A stretch of DNA of 9,886 bases from Pseudomonadota bacterium (GTDB lineage: Bacteria; Pseudomonadota; Gammaproteobacteria; Burkholderiales; Gallionellaceae), in NCBI GenBank assembly GCA_021847165.1, contig JAJZUH010000070.1, forward strand, positions 1 to 9,886, given 5' to 3'. Below the pieces are notes generated by a model. The model worked only from the letters and a program-made list of their open reading frames with translations. It searched no databases and was not told the DNA's origin. Below, piece after piece: positions 1-6,765 of this stretch. Each line of letters opens with the position of its first letter. Within the stretch, counting starts at the first letter, position 1. A program made the position numbers and the translations under genes.

Positions 1-211
1 CGGCCGGATTGCCAGCCTGTTGCGTAAAAGCCGCACCATGTCGTTTTTCTTCAACTTCACGGTCGGTTCTGGAAGAATCAGGTACCCATCGCAACCAGGA
101 GGATGGGAGTAGACTGCTGTGAGGGAAAGTGCCGGGCGATTTTCTTTTCCGCCGGAAAAGGACAAACTGGTTCGGTACTTCTCTGGTCATTTCAAACAAT
201 GAGGAGTTCGC
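1..211. other. Upstream non-coding region of the outer-membrane protein gene
   Basis: No convincing gene is visible here. The plus-strand frames that are open from the left edge end within about 115 bases and resemble no family I know, so either a short tail of an upstream gene or plain intergenic DNA is possible. Two inverted repeats can be seen: CCCATC (85-90) with GATGGG (102-107), and a perfect 7-base stem CTTTTCC (144-150) / GGAAAAG (154-160) around a GCC loop. Neither is followed by a T-run, so they are not typical terminators. They may shape the leader of the downstream gene. I could not assign a promoter with confidence and I recognise no known riboswitch. Confidence 0.4.
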
Positions 212-754
212 ATGAAAAAGAATCTGGTGGTTTCCGTCGCTTTGGCGGGTGCATTGCTGGCGGCAGCATCGGCGCACGCAGAGGTTCGGCATGTGGCCGA
301 TACGAACGAAGTCGCGGGTACGGTCGATTTGAACAATTCCACGATAGGCGCATCGCTTGGGCACTGGTTTAGCGATGACATCGGCGCGTCGGTCGGGTTG
401 AGCAACGGCAACAGCTTCACCACAATCGAAGTGCGCGGTACTTATCTGATCGACAAACCGTTCAACATCGCCCACTCTCCGGCGATTCCTTACGTTGGTG
501 CCGGCTTTATCTCCATTAGTGGCCCGACCTATTCTCTCGGTGGCGCGAGCTCGCAAAGCAAGGGCTCCGGTCTGGAAATCTTCGGCGGCGTGCAGTGGCA
601 GACGCCGTGGGTGAAGAACCTGCTGTTCCGTGGAGAAGCACGGGTTTCGACGGCCAAGGTTGACACCACGGTTAATTTCGGTGGCGCCGCGTATCGATAC
701 GATCCGGGCTACAACTCCGTGAGCGCGCTGGCTTCCGCGGTTTACCAGTTCTAA
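212..754 (+). CDS. Small outer-membrane beta-barrel protein, secreted
   Basis: A 180-residue protein with a clear Sec signal peptide: a basic start (MKKN), a hydrophobic core (about residues 5-20) and an A-H-A cleavage site after residue 23, leaving about 157 mature residues. The mature part alternates polar and hydrophobic residues, is rich in Gly, Ser, Thr and aromatic residues, and ends in Tyr-Gln-Phe; a C-terminal Phe is the usual signal for BAM-dependent insertion into the outer membrane. Segments such as GASLGHWFSDDIGASVGL and IPYVGAGF are typical of the small 8-stranded OmpA/OmpX-like barrel families. The start at 212 is supported by a good Shine-Dalgarno GAGGAG at 201-206. The gene stands alone, with terminators directly after it. 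Family membership (generic outer-membrane beta-barrel) is secure; the specific role (adhesion, permeability or structure) is not visible. Confidence 0.85.
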   Translation: MKKNLVVSVALAGALLAAASAHAEVRHVADTNEVAGTVDLNNSTIGASLGHWFSDDIGASVGLSNGNSFTTIEVRGTYLIDKPFNIAHSPAIPYVGAGFISISGPTYSLGGASSQSKGSGLEIFGGVQWQTPWVKNLLFRGEARVSTAKVDTTVNFGGAAYRYDPGYNSVSALASAVYQF

Positions 755-769
755 ACAGGCAACGGCAGG

Positions 770-801
770 CGGCTCCTAGGAAGCGAGGAGCCGTTTGTTT
801 A
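770..801 (+). terminator. Intrinsic terminator of the outer-membrane protein gene
   Basis: An 8-base-pair stem, CGGCTCCT (770-777) with AGGAGCCG (786-793), an 8-base loop, then a T-rich tail (TTTGTTT, 794-800). It lies 15 bases after the stop codon at 752-754. Confidence 0.8.
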
Positions 802-816
802 TTGGAGTGATTGAAT

Positions 817-842
817 GCCGGGGCGATCCCGGCTGTTTTTTT
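817..842 (+). terminator. Second, tandem intrinsic terminator
   Basis: A perfect 6-base-pair GC stem, GCCGGG (817-822) with CCCGGC (828-833), a 5-base loop GCGAT, then TG and seven T residues (836-842). It follows the first terminator with no gene between them, so it works as a back-up that insulates the glyQ operon from upstream transcription. Confidence 0.8.
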
Positions 843-910
843 CAGGGGGCGGACGCTGCAACGCCTTGTTCGCCAGCTTGCCGAAGGCAACGTTACTCGA
901 TCAGGGCGAA

Positions 911-955
911 TTACGTTCCCGGCTCCCGCCACTGGGATATTGTGGCGTGACGTAA
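911..955. repeat. Nested inverted repeat upstream of glyQ, possible operator or attenuator element
   Basis: The outer arms TTACGT (911-916) and ACGTAA (950-955) enclose the inner arms CGCCAC (927-932) and GTGGCG (942-947). The right arms overlap the proposed -35 element of the glyQ promoter. This could be a binding site for a dimeric regulator, or chance in GC-rich DNA. No known regulator motif is recognised. Confidence 0.35.
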
Positions 956-975
956 CCGGCGGGAACCCGTAAAAT
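947..975 (+). promoter_or_regulatory. Probable sigma70 promoter of the glyQ operon
   Basis: The -35 element GTGACG (947-952, four of six consensus bases), a 17-base spacer and the -10 element TAAAAT (970-975, five of six) predict a transcript start near 982 and a leader of about 27 bases before glyQ. It sits downstream of two terminators, as expected for the first promoter of an operon. Confidence 0.55.
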
Positions 976-1008
976 GCGGCCTTTCGCAAATCTTGCCGGT
1001 TATCATCC

Positions 1009-2025
1009 ATGAGTACTTTTGGTTCCGACATAACGCCCGCAAGCGGGCATGAGTCTTCACCCCAACGGGGTTCTGGTTCCGACATCACGCGCGCTGCGCA
1101 TGAGTCTTCACCGAAAGCCGGCCAAGGGCCGACTTTTCAGCAAGTCATCCTGACACTGCAGCAGTTCTGGGACAAGCAGGGCTGCGCGCTGCTGCAACCC
1201 TACGACATCGAGGTCGGCGCGGGCACCTTCCACACCGCCACCTTCCTGCGCGCGATCGGCCCCGAGCCGTGGCGCGCGGCTTACGTGCAACCGTCGCGCC
1301 GTCCGAAAGACGGGCGCTACGGCGAGAATCCCAACCGCCTGCAGCACTACTACCAGTACCAGGTAGTGCTGAAGCCTTCTCCCGACAATATCCAGGAGCT
1401 GTATCTCGACAGCCTGCGCGCGCTGGGTATCGACACCGGCGAGCACGACATCCGCTTTGTCGAGGACGATTGGGAATCGCCGACGCTGGGCGCCTGGGGG
1501 CTGGGCTGGGAAGTGTGGCTGGACGGCATGGAAGTAACACAGTTCACCTATTTCCAAGAAGTCGGCTCGCTTGCCTGCAAGCCGGTGCTGGGCGAGATCA
1601 CTTATGGACTGGAGCGGCTGGCCATGTACCTGCAGGGCGTGGAGAACGTGTTCGACCTGGTGTGGGCGAAGAACGGCAACACGGTCATCACCTATGGCGA
1701 CGTGTATCACCAGAATGAAGTCGAACAGTCGAAGTACAACTTCGAGCATTCCAACGTCGAGATGCTGTTCCGCCATTTCAACGAGTATGAGGGCGAAGCC
1801 AAGCGGCTGATGGACGCCGGATTGCCGCTGCCGGGATTCGAAATGGTGATGAAATGTTCGCATACCTTCAACCTGCTGGATGCGCGCGGAGCCATCTCGG
1901 TGACCGAGCGCGCGGCCTACATCGGCCGGGTGCGCGCGCTGGCGCGCCAGGTGGCGCAAGCCTATTACGATTCGCGCGAAGCATTGGGTTTCCCGATGGC
2001 CAAGGCCGGAGGGAATAAGAAATGA
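1009..2025 (+). CDS. glyQ: Glycine--tRNA ligase alpha subunit with an inserted N-terminal repeat
   Basis: Class II aminoacyl-tRNA synthetase subunit that activates glycine with ATP and pairs with GlyS (alpha2beta2). It is unmistakable from residue 42 on: [26 protein letters not shown] (58-73), [19 protein letters not shown] (92-110), [21 protein letters not shown] (150-170), [13 protein letters not shown] (195-207), [11 protein letters not shown] (231-241) and the end SREALGFPM. The protein has 338 residues, whereas the family usually has about 300; the excess is a 39-residue block near the N-terminus made of two related units (GSDIT...HESSP). The ATG at 1009 is the only ATG, GTG or TTG in this frame before the conserved domain, so the block must be translated if this is the start. 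A Shine-Dalgarno sequence is poor or absent. The stop overlaps the glyS start (ATGA). First gene of the operon. Confidence 0.95.
   Translation: MSTFGSDITPASGHESSPQRGSGSDITRAAHESSPKAGQGPTFQQVILTLQQFWDKQGCALLQPYDIEVGAGTFHTATFLRAIGPEPWRAAYVQPSRRPKDGRYGENPNRLQHYYQYQVVLKPSPDNIQELYLDSLRALGIDTGEHDIRFVEDDWESPTLGAWGLGWEVWLDGMEVTQFTYFQEVGSLACKPVLGEITYGLERLAMYLQGVENVFDLVWAKNGNTVITYGDVYHQNEVEQSKYNFEHSNVEMLFRHFNEYEGEAKRLMDAGLPLPGFEMVMKCSHTFNLLDARGAISVTERAAYIGRVRALARQVAQAYYDSREALGFPMAKAGGNKK
1015..1137 (+). repeat. In-frame palindromic repeat insertion within the glyQ 5' end
   Basis: Between two copies of ACTTTT (1015-1020 and 1132-1137) lie two related units starting GGTTCCGACAT (1021 and 1075), each containing CATGAGTCTTCACC (1048-1061 and 1099-1112). 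Four small hairpins alternate with the conserved linkers: GCCCGC/GCGGGC (1035-1048), ACCCC/GGGGT (1059-1071), GCGC/GCGC (1089-1099) and CGGCC/GGCCG (1119-1131). The stems differ in sequence while the linkers are conserved. Removing one ACTTTT copy plus the units deletes exactly 117 bases (39 codons) and leaves ATG AGT ACT TTT CAG, that is MSTFQQVIL, a normal GlyQ start. An alternative is local triplication of the leader, because ATGAGT also recurs at 1009, 1049 and 1100. Confidence 0.75.
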
Positions 2026-4172
2026 AACAGACCTTGTTGATCGAACTGCTCACCGAAGAGTTGCCGCCGAAGGCGCTGGAGAAGCTTTCCACCACATTTG
2101 CCAATGAGGTATTCGCCAGCCTGAAGGAACAGGCGTTGCTGGACGAGGCGAGCGTGTGCACGCCGTACTGCACGCCGCGCCGCCTGGCGGTGAGCATCAG
2201 CGAAGTTGCAGCGCAGCAGCCCGACCGTGTCATCGAGCGCAAGGGGCCGGCCGTCGCGGCCGGACTGGATGCCGACGGCAAGCCGACCAAGGCGCTGGAA
2301 GGTTTCATGCGCTCGGCTGGCGTCACGCTGGCGCAGTTGCAGCGCGTGGCCGACGGCAAGTCCGAATACTTCGTGGCGCGCGTCGAGCAGAAAGGCAAGG
2401 CGCTGGACGAATACCTGCAGGACATCGTGACGCAGGCGCTGAAGAAACTGCCGGTGCCGAAGCTGATGCGCTGGGGCGATTCCGAACACCAGTTCGTGCG
2501 CCCGGTGCACGGGCTGAGCATCCTGCACGGCAGCCGCGTGGTGTCGGTGGAAGTGCTGGGCCTGACCAGCGGCAACGTCACCAGCGGGCATCGCTTCCTG
2601 TGCAGCGAGCGCGTGAGCATCGAGCATGCCGACGACTACGAAGCGACGCTGGCGCGGGACGGACGCGTGATCGTCAGTTTCGCGCACCGGCGCGAGAGCA
2701 TCGTGGCGCGCCTGGACGCCCTGGCCGAGCAGAACGGCGCGATCTGGGTGGGGCACGCCAATTTCGACCTGGAGAAACTGCTCTCCATGTCCAACGACGA
2801 ACGCAGCGTATTGAGCACCCTGCTGGACGAGGTGACCGGGCTGGTCGAATGGCCGGAGGTGTATGTCGGCGAGTTCGAGAAGGAATTCCTCGATGTGCCG
2901 CAGGAATGCCTGATCCTCACCATGCAGCAGAACCAGAAATACTTCCCGCTGCTGGATGCGGCCAGCGGCAAGCTGCTGAACAAGTTCCTCATCGTCTCCA
3001 ACATGCAGGTGAGCGATCCGCACCATATCATCGAAGGCAACCAGCGCGTGGTGCGCCCGCGCCTGGCCGATGCGCGTTTCTTCTTCAACCAGGACCGCAA
3101 GCAGAAGCTGGAATCGCGCGTCGAGAAACTCGGCAACGTGGTGTATCACAACAAGCTGGGTACCCAGCTGCAGCGCGTCGAGCGCATCACCACGCTGGCA
3201 GGGACCATCGCCCGGCTGCTGGACGCCGACAAGGCCAATGCGGAACTGGTGGCACGTCTGTGCAAGGCCGACCTGCTCACCGACATGGTGGGCGAGTTCC
3301 CCGAGCTGCAGGGCATCATCGGTCGCTACTATGCCTTCCACGACGGCGAGGACCTGGAGGTGGCGAACGCCATCGAGGCGCATTACCACCCGCGTTTTGC
3401 CGGGGATTCCATCCCGGTGGGCGCAGTTGCGAGCGCGGTGGCGCTGGCCGACAAGCTGGAGACGGTCGTCGGCATCTACGGCGTCGGACAGATCCCGACC
3501 GGCGACAAGGATCCCTTCGGTTTGCGCCGCCAGGCTTTGGGCATCCTGCGCATCCTGGTCGAGACGCCGCTCGATCTGCCGCTGCCAGCGCTGCTGAAGG
3601 CGACAGTCGAGAACTTCCCGTCCGGCATGCTGAGCGCATCGGTGGCGGCGGACGTGGAAGGTTTCATGATGGATCGCCTGCGCGGCTATCTGCGCGACCG
3701 CAGCTTCGACCCTTCGCATATCGAGGCCGTGCTGGCGGTGCTGAACGGCCGTCTGCACGAAGTGCTGCCGCGCCTGCAGGGCGTGCGCGCCTTTGCCGCG
3801 ATGGCCGTGGCGAAGGACCTGGCTGCCGCCAACAAGCGCGTGCAGAACATCATGCGCAAGAACCACGAGGAACTGGGTGCGGCCATGGCGAGCGCCGTGT
3901 TCGATGCCAAGCTGATGACGGACGAGGCCGAGCGCAACCTGCACCAGGCGATGGTGGACATCACCCCGTTCGCGCAGGGCTACTTCAGCCGCGGCGAATA
4001 CGGCCAGAACCTGAAGGCGCTGGTCACGCTGAAGCCTTTCATCGATGACTTCTTCGATCAGGTGATGGTGATGGCGGAAGACAGGAAGCTGCGCATCAAC
4101 CGGGCGCTGCTGCTCAGGCAGCTTGGCGGCCTGATGAACCAGGTTGCCGACATTTCCAGGCTGGCGGCTTGA
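2022..4172 (+). CDS. glyS: Glycine--tRNA ligase beta subunit
   Basis: The large subunit of the bacterial alpha2beta2 glycyl-tRNA synthetase, which recognises tRNA-Gly and is needed for aminoacylation. It has 716 residues (E. coli GlyS has 689). It shows the typical start [26 protein letters not shown] and the QNQKYFPL region (about 275-310), [17 protein letters not shown] (338-354), the [14 protein letters not shown] motif (about 493-506), the HD-like and tail region, and a C-terminal DALR-type anticodon-binding end with [19 protein letters not shown] stretch of about 20-25 extra residues near 240-265 accounts for much of the additional length. The start ATG at 2022 overlaps the glyQ stop by four bases, which implies translational coupling and matched subunit amounts. 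Confidence 0.96.
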   Translation: MKQTLLIELLTEELPPKALEKLSTTFANEVFASLKEQALLDEASVCTPYCTPRRLAVSISEVAAQQPDRVIERKGPAVAAGLDADGKPTKALEGFMRSAGVTLAQLQRVADGKSEYFVARVEQKGKALDEYLQDIVTQALKKLPVPKLMRWGDSEHQFVRPVHGLSILHGSRVVSVEVLGLTSGNVTSGHRFLCSERVSIEHADDYEATLARDGRVIVSFAHRRESIVARLDALAEQNGAIWVGHANFDLEKLLSMSNDERSVLSTLLDEVTGLVEWPEVYVGEFEKEFLDVPQECLILTMQQNQKYFPLLDAASGKLLNKFLIVSNMQVSDPHHIIEGNQRVVRPRLADARFFFNQDRKQKLESRVEKLGNVVYHNKLGTQLQRVERITTLAGTIARLLDADKANAELVARLCKADLLTDMVGEFPELQGIIGRYYAFHDGEDLEVANAIEAHYHPRFAGDSIPVGAVASAVALADKLETVVGIYGVGQIPTGDKDPFGLRRQALGILRILVETPLDLPLPALLKATVENFPSGMLSASVAADVEGFMMDRLRGYLRDRSFDPSHIEAVLAVLNGRLHEVLPRLQGVRAFAAMAVAKDLAAANKRVQNIMRKNHEELGAAMASAVFDAKLMTDEAERNLHQAMVDITPFAQGYFSRGEYGQNLKALVTLKPFIDDFFDQVMVMAEDRKLRINRALLLRQLGGLMNQVADISRLAA

Positions 4173-4185
4173 GGGTGCCGTTTCC

Positions 4186-4719
4186 ATGAGCAAGCTCATC
4201 ATCCTCGACCGCGACGGCGTCATCAACTTCGATTCCGACCAGTTCATCAAGAGTCCGGATGAGTGGAAGCCCATTCCCGGCAGCCTGGAGGCCATCGCGC
4301 GCCTGACCCAGGCCGATTACCGCGTGGTGGTGGCGACCAACCAGTCCGGCATCGGGCGCGGACTGTTCGACATGCCGACCTTGAACGCGATCCACGACAA
4401 GATGCACAAGGCGTGCGCATTGCTCGGCGGGCGCATCGATGCGGTGTTCTTCTGCCCGCACACCAACGATGCGAACTGCGGCTGCCGCAAGCCGAAGAGC
4501 GGGATGCTGGAAGAGATCGCCATGCGTTACGGCGCCAATCTGAAGGGCGTGCCGGCGGTGGGCGATTCGCTGCGCGACCTGCAGGCAGCCGCGCGGCTGG
4601 AAGCGCAGCCGATCCTGGTGCTGACGGGCAAGGGCACCAAGACCCAGGCCAAGGGCGACCTGCCGGCAGGTACCTTGATCTATCCCGATCTGGCATCGGT
4701 GGTGGCGACGCTGGTATGA
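4186..4719 (+). CDS. gmhB: D-glycero-beta-D-manno-heptose 1,7-bisphosphate 7-phosphatase
   Basis: A HAD-superfamily phosphatase of 177 residues that removes the 7-phosphate from heptose bisphosphate on the way to ADP-heptose for the LPS inner core; cytoplasmic. Visible motifs are the nucleophile motif LDRDGVI (D8 and D10), ATNQSG (50-55), the zinc-binding loop CPHTNDANCGCRKPKSGM (90-107; C90, H92, C98, C100, with K102) and VGDSLRDLQAA (125-135). The frame is open upstream to an ATG at 4144, but that lies inside glyS; the start at 4186 is preferred because homology begins there and GAGGG lies at 4171-4175. The gene follows glyS by 13 bases. Other HAD histidinol-phosphate-type phosphatases are similar, but the zinc loop and the neighbouring genes favour GmhB. 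Confidence 0.9.
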   Translation: MSKLIILDRDGVINFDSDQFIKSPDEWKPIPGSLEAIARLTQADYRVVVATNQSGIGRGLFDMPTLNAIHDKMHKACALLGGRIDAVFFCPHTNDANCGCRKPKSGMLEEIAMRYGANLKGVPAVGDSLRDLQAAARLEAQPILVLTGKGTKTQAKGDLPAGTLIYPDLASVVATLV

Positions 4720-5420
4720 CGCCTCTCCGCTCCCTGGTCTTTTTCCTGGTGCAACTGGTGTGGACGCCCATCTACGCCTCGATGGTGCTGTTCCTGTTCC
4801 CGTTCAAGCCGCATACGCGCTACCGCATCGCCACCGGCCTCGCCTACAGCACGATGTGGCTGTTGCGCGTGATCTGCGGCATCCGCATGGAAGTACGCGG
4901 TGCCGAGAATATTCCGCAGCAGCCATGCATCGTGATGTGCAAGCATCAGTCGGCATGGGAGACGTTCGCGCTGCAGACCGTGTTTCCCGACCAGGTCTGG
5001 GTGCTCAAGCGCGAGTTGCTGTGGCTGCCGTTCTTCGGCTGGGGCCTGGCGCTGACCAGCCCCATTGCCATCGACCGCAGCAAGGGCAAACAGGCGATGA
5101 GGCAGCTGCTGGAACAGGGCAAGGACCGGCTCGAGCGCGGTTTCTGCGTGGTGATCTTCCCCGAGGGCACGCGCATGCCCTATGGCGTGCGCGGCAAGTA
5201 CAAGATCGGCGGTGCCCTGCTGGGCGAGAGCACCGGCGCACCCGTGGTGCCGGTGGCGCACAATGCCGGCAAGTTCTGGGGGCGCAATTCGTTCCTGAAA
5301 CATCCCGGTACCATCGTCATGAGTATCGGACAGCCCATCGATCCGTCGGGCCTCAAGGCGGAGGAGATCAGCCGCCGCGTCGAGGACTGGATCGAAGGCG
5401 AGATGGGCAAGCTCGACTGA
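4716..5420 (+). CDS. plsC: 1-acyl-sn-glycerol-3-phosphate acyltransferase (PlsC family)
   Basis: A membrane-bound acyltransferase of 234 residues that transfers an acyl chain to lysophosphatidic acid, giving phosphatidic acid for phospholipid synthesis. A hydrophobic N-terminal segment (about 7-29) and a second one near 40-55 anchor it in the inner membrane. Acyltransferase motifs are present in order: KHQSAWE (76-82; the catalytic H77 with E82, an HX4E form of the usual HX4D), SPIAIDRSKGK (115-125), FPEGTR (148-153) and VPVAHNAG (178-185). The start ATG at 4716 overlaps the gmhB stop (ATGA). Part of the glyQ operon. A related LPS or ornithine-lipid acyltransferase is possible but less likely. 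Confidence 0.88.
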   Translation: MTPLRSLVFFLVQLVWTPIYASMVLFLFPFKPHTRYRIATGLAYSTMWLLRVICGIRMEVRGAENIPQQPCIVMCKHQSAWETFALQTVFPDQVWVLKRELLWLPFFGWGLALTSPIAIDRSKGKQAMRQLLEQGKDRLERGFCVVIFPEGTRMPYGVRGKYKIGGALLGESTGAPVVPVAHNAGKFWGRNSFLKHPGTIVMSIGQPIDPSGLKAEEISRRVEDWIEGEMGKLD

Positions 5421-6160
5421 TGTTCAGCGCATTGCGCCGGAAGCTTCCCCCGCCTGTCGTCGAACAACGCAACATCCATCTTTCCGGCAAGGAAATCAGC
5501 TACACCCTCAAGCGCAGCGGCAGGCGCCGCAGCATCGGCCTGCGCATCGACGAGCGCGGGCTGACCGTCAACATGCCGTTGCGGGCTTCCGAAAAATGGC
5601 TGCACAGCGTATTGCAGGACAAGGCCGACTGGGTGGTGAAGCAGCTGGAAGGGTGGCAATCGAAAAGGGTGCCGCCGATATCCTGGGCGGAAGGCGCTCG
5701 CATCCCGTTTCGCGGCGAAACTTTCCTGCTGACGCTGACGCCGAAGTCGCGCGGCGCCATGCCGCAACTGCACGGCGAAGTATTGCACGTGCCGGTCGGA
5801 CTGGAAGCGGAGGCCGCGCACATCGAGAAGGCGGTGCTGCTCTGGTACAAGCAGGAAGCGTTGCGCGTGTTTCAGGAATGCGTGGAGCATTTCGCGCCGT
5901 TGCTGCAGGTGATGCCGCGCGAAATCAGGTTGTCCGCGGCGCGCACCCAGTGGGGCAGCTGCACCGTGCGCGGCGTGGTCCGGCTGAACTGGCAGCTGGT
6001 GAAGATGCCGCTGCACCTGATCGACTATGTGGTGGTGCATGAACTGGCGCACCTGGTCGAGATGAACCATTCGCCCGCCTTCTGGCGCGTGGTGGAAAGC
6101 GCGTGTCCGGATTACAAACAGTGTCGCGCCGAATTGCGCAGCTACGGAGTGGCCGAATAG
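5420..6160 (+). CDS. YgjP/DUF45-family zinc metallopeptidase
   Basis: A 246-residue protein of the YgjP-like (WLM/M48-related, DUF45) metallopeptidase family. The N-terminal half carries the family beta-rich segment (SGRRRSIGLRIDERGLTVNM, 33-52). The C-terminal half holds the signature RTQWGSCT (175-182), LNWQL (189-193), IDYVVVHELAHLVEMNHSPAF with the zinc ligands H207 and H211, the catalytic E208 and a third ligand candidate H217. No signal peptide or membrane segment is seen, so it is probably cytoplasmic. Its substrate is unknown; E. coli YgjP is poorly characterised. The start ATG shares one base with the plsC stop (TGATG), so it is the last gene of the operon and translationally coupled. 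Confidence 0.87.
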   Translation: MFSALRRKLPPPVVEQRNIHLSGKEISYTLKRSGRRRSIGLRIDERGLTVNMPLRASEKWLHSVLQDKADWVVKQLEGWQSKRVPPISWAEGARIPFRGETFLLTLTPKSRGAMPQLHGEVLHVPVGLEAEAAHIEKAVLLWYKQEALRVFQECVEHFAPLLQVMPREIRLSAARTQWGSCTVRGVVRLNWQLVKMPLHLIDYVVVHELAHLVEMNHSPAFWRVVESACPDYKQCRAELRSYGVAE

Positions 6161-6439
6161 GCAGAGCGGTGCCGGGGCTGCGACTGCGATGCGGCATTAC
6201 ATCCGGATCGGGCTGGCATGAGCCTTCGCCGCAACTTGCCGCGCGGCATCCTGCCCTGCGACAATTTGTCACATTCCCAAACGGCGGGAACGGTTCTAGA
6301 GTTCGTCCTGCCAGGTGGAGGCGGATGCGATCCCAGTAGTCTCCTCCCCCAGATCACTGAAGCATCGAAGCAGATTTTCCCTTCTGCCTGGCATTCTTCC
6401 TGCCACTTGCCGCCAGTCCCCCGGCGGTTGCGCCGGCGC
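6161..6439. other. Convergent intergenic spacer between ygjP-like gene and cyaY
   Basis: This 279-base spacer lies between two convergent stop codons. I see no supported gene. Short inverted repeats exist, the clearest being CCGGCG (6421-6426) / CGCCGG (6431-6436) with a GTTG loop three bases beyond the end of cyaY. No T-run follows on either strand, so it is at best a weak or Rho-assisted terminator. A stretch GCATGAGCCTTCGCC (6216-6230) resembles the linker of the glyQ repeat at 13 of 15 positions, possibly by chance. Confidence 0.45.
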
Positions 6440-6751
6440 CTAGAACACCAGCCTTGTGCCCGTACCCAGTTGCACCAGTTCGCCCAGTCTGGCGAACAGT
6501 TCGCTGCCGTCGCGCTGGCTCAGCCAGCGGCCATCCTGCAAGGCATAGTGGAATCCGCCCGATTTTGCGGCGAGCCAGATCTCCCGGTTCGGCACATGGC
6601 GATTGACGATCACTTTGCTGCCATCGGCAAACTCCATTTCCAGCACCGTGCCGTTGCTGTCGTAATCGATATCCGCATCGCCATCGTCTATCGCCTGTTC
6701 GATGCGCAGGAATACCGCATCGGCCTGTTCGTTGAATTCGCTCTCTGTCAT
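6440..6751 (-). CDS. cyaY: Bacterial frataxin, iron-sulfur cluster assembly protein
   Basis: A 103-residue protein matching CyaY over its full length (E. coli 106). Frataxins bind iron and IscS and tune Fe-S cluster assembly in the cytoplasm. Features are an acidic first helix and strand (E3, E5, E8, D11, E18, D22, D23, D25, D27, D29, D31) forming the iron-binding ridge, the NGTVLEMEF strand (33-41), DGSKVIVN (43-50), the conserved IWLAAKSGGFHY (58-69) and W76 in DGRWLS. The start at 6751 has a good Shine-Dalgarno GAGGAA (6763-6758) six bases upstream. It lies 14 bases downstream of the frataxin-retropepsin gene and is probably co-transcribed with it. Neighbouring lptM is a known cyaY companion (yifL in E. 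coli). Confidence 0.93.
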   Translation of the reverse strand: MTESEFNEQADAVFLRIEQAIDDGDADIDYDSNGTVLEMEFADGSKVIVNRHVPNREIWLAAKSGGFHYALQDGRWLSQRDGSELFARLGELVQLGTGTRLVF

Positions 6752-6765
6752 GTCCGGTTCCTCGA

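Noticed and set aside
81..135. Possible riboswitch in the leader of the outer-membrane gene
   Set aside because: Only a 6-base stem with an 11-base loop; I found none of the conserved cores of the TPP, cobalamin, glycine, SAM or cyclic-di-GMP classes.
672..1088. Minus-strand open frame spanning the two terminators and the glyQ repeat
   Set aside because: It crosses two plus-strand terminators, the glyQ promoter and the end of the outer-membrane gene; it stays open partly because the repeat lacks stops on both strands. No family resemblance.
1021..1131. Short CRISPR array
   Set aside because: Only two units that adjoin each other, no unique spacers of constant length, and they are translated in frame inside glyQ.
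1108..1959. Minus-strand open frame (283 codons) opposite glyQ
   Set aside because: Shadow of glyQ; His/Gln/Arg-rich low-complexity translation without motifs.
1965..4295. Long minus-strand open frame (776 codons) opposite glyS
   Set aside because: It mirrors the codon bias of glyS in GC-rich DNA and resembles no protein family; glyS is certain in this stretch.
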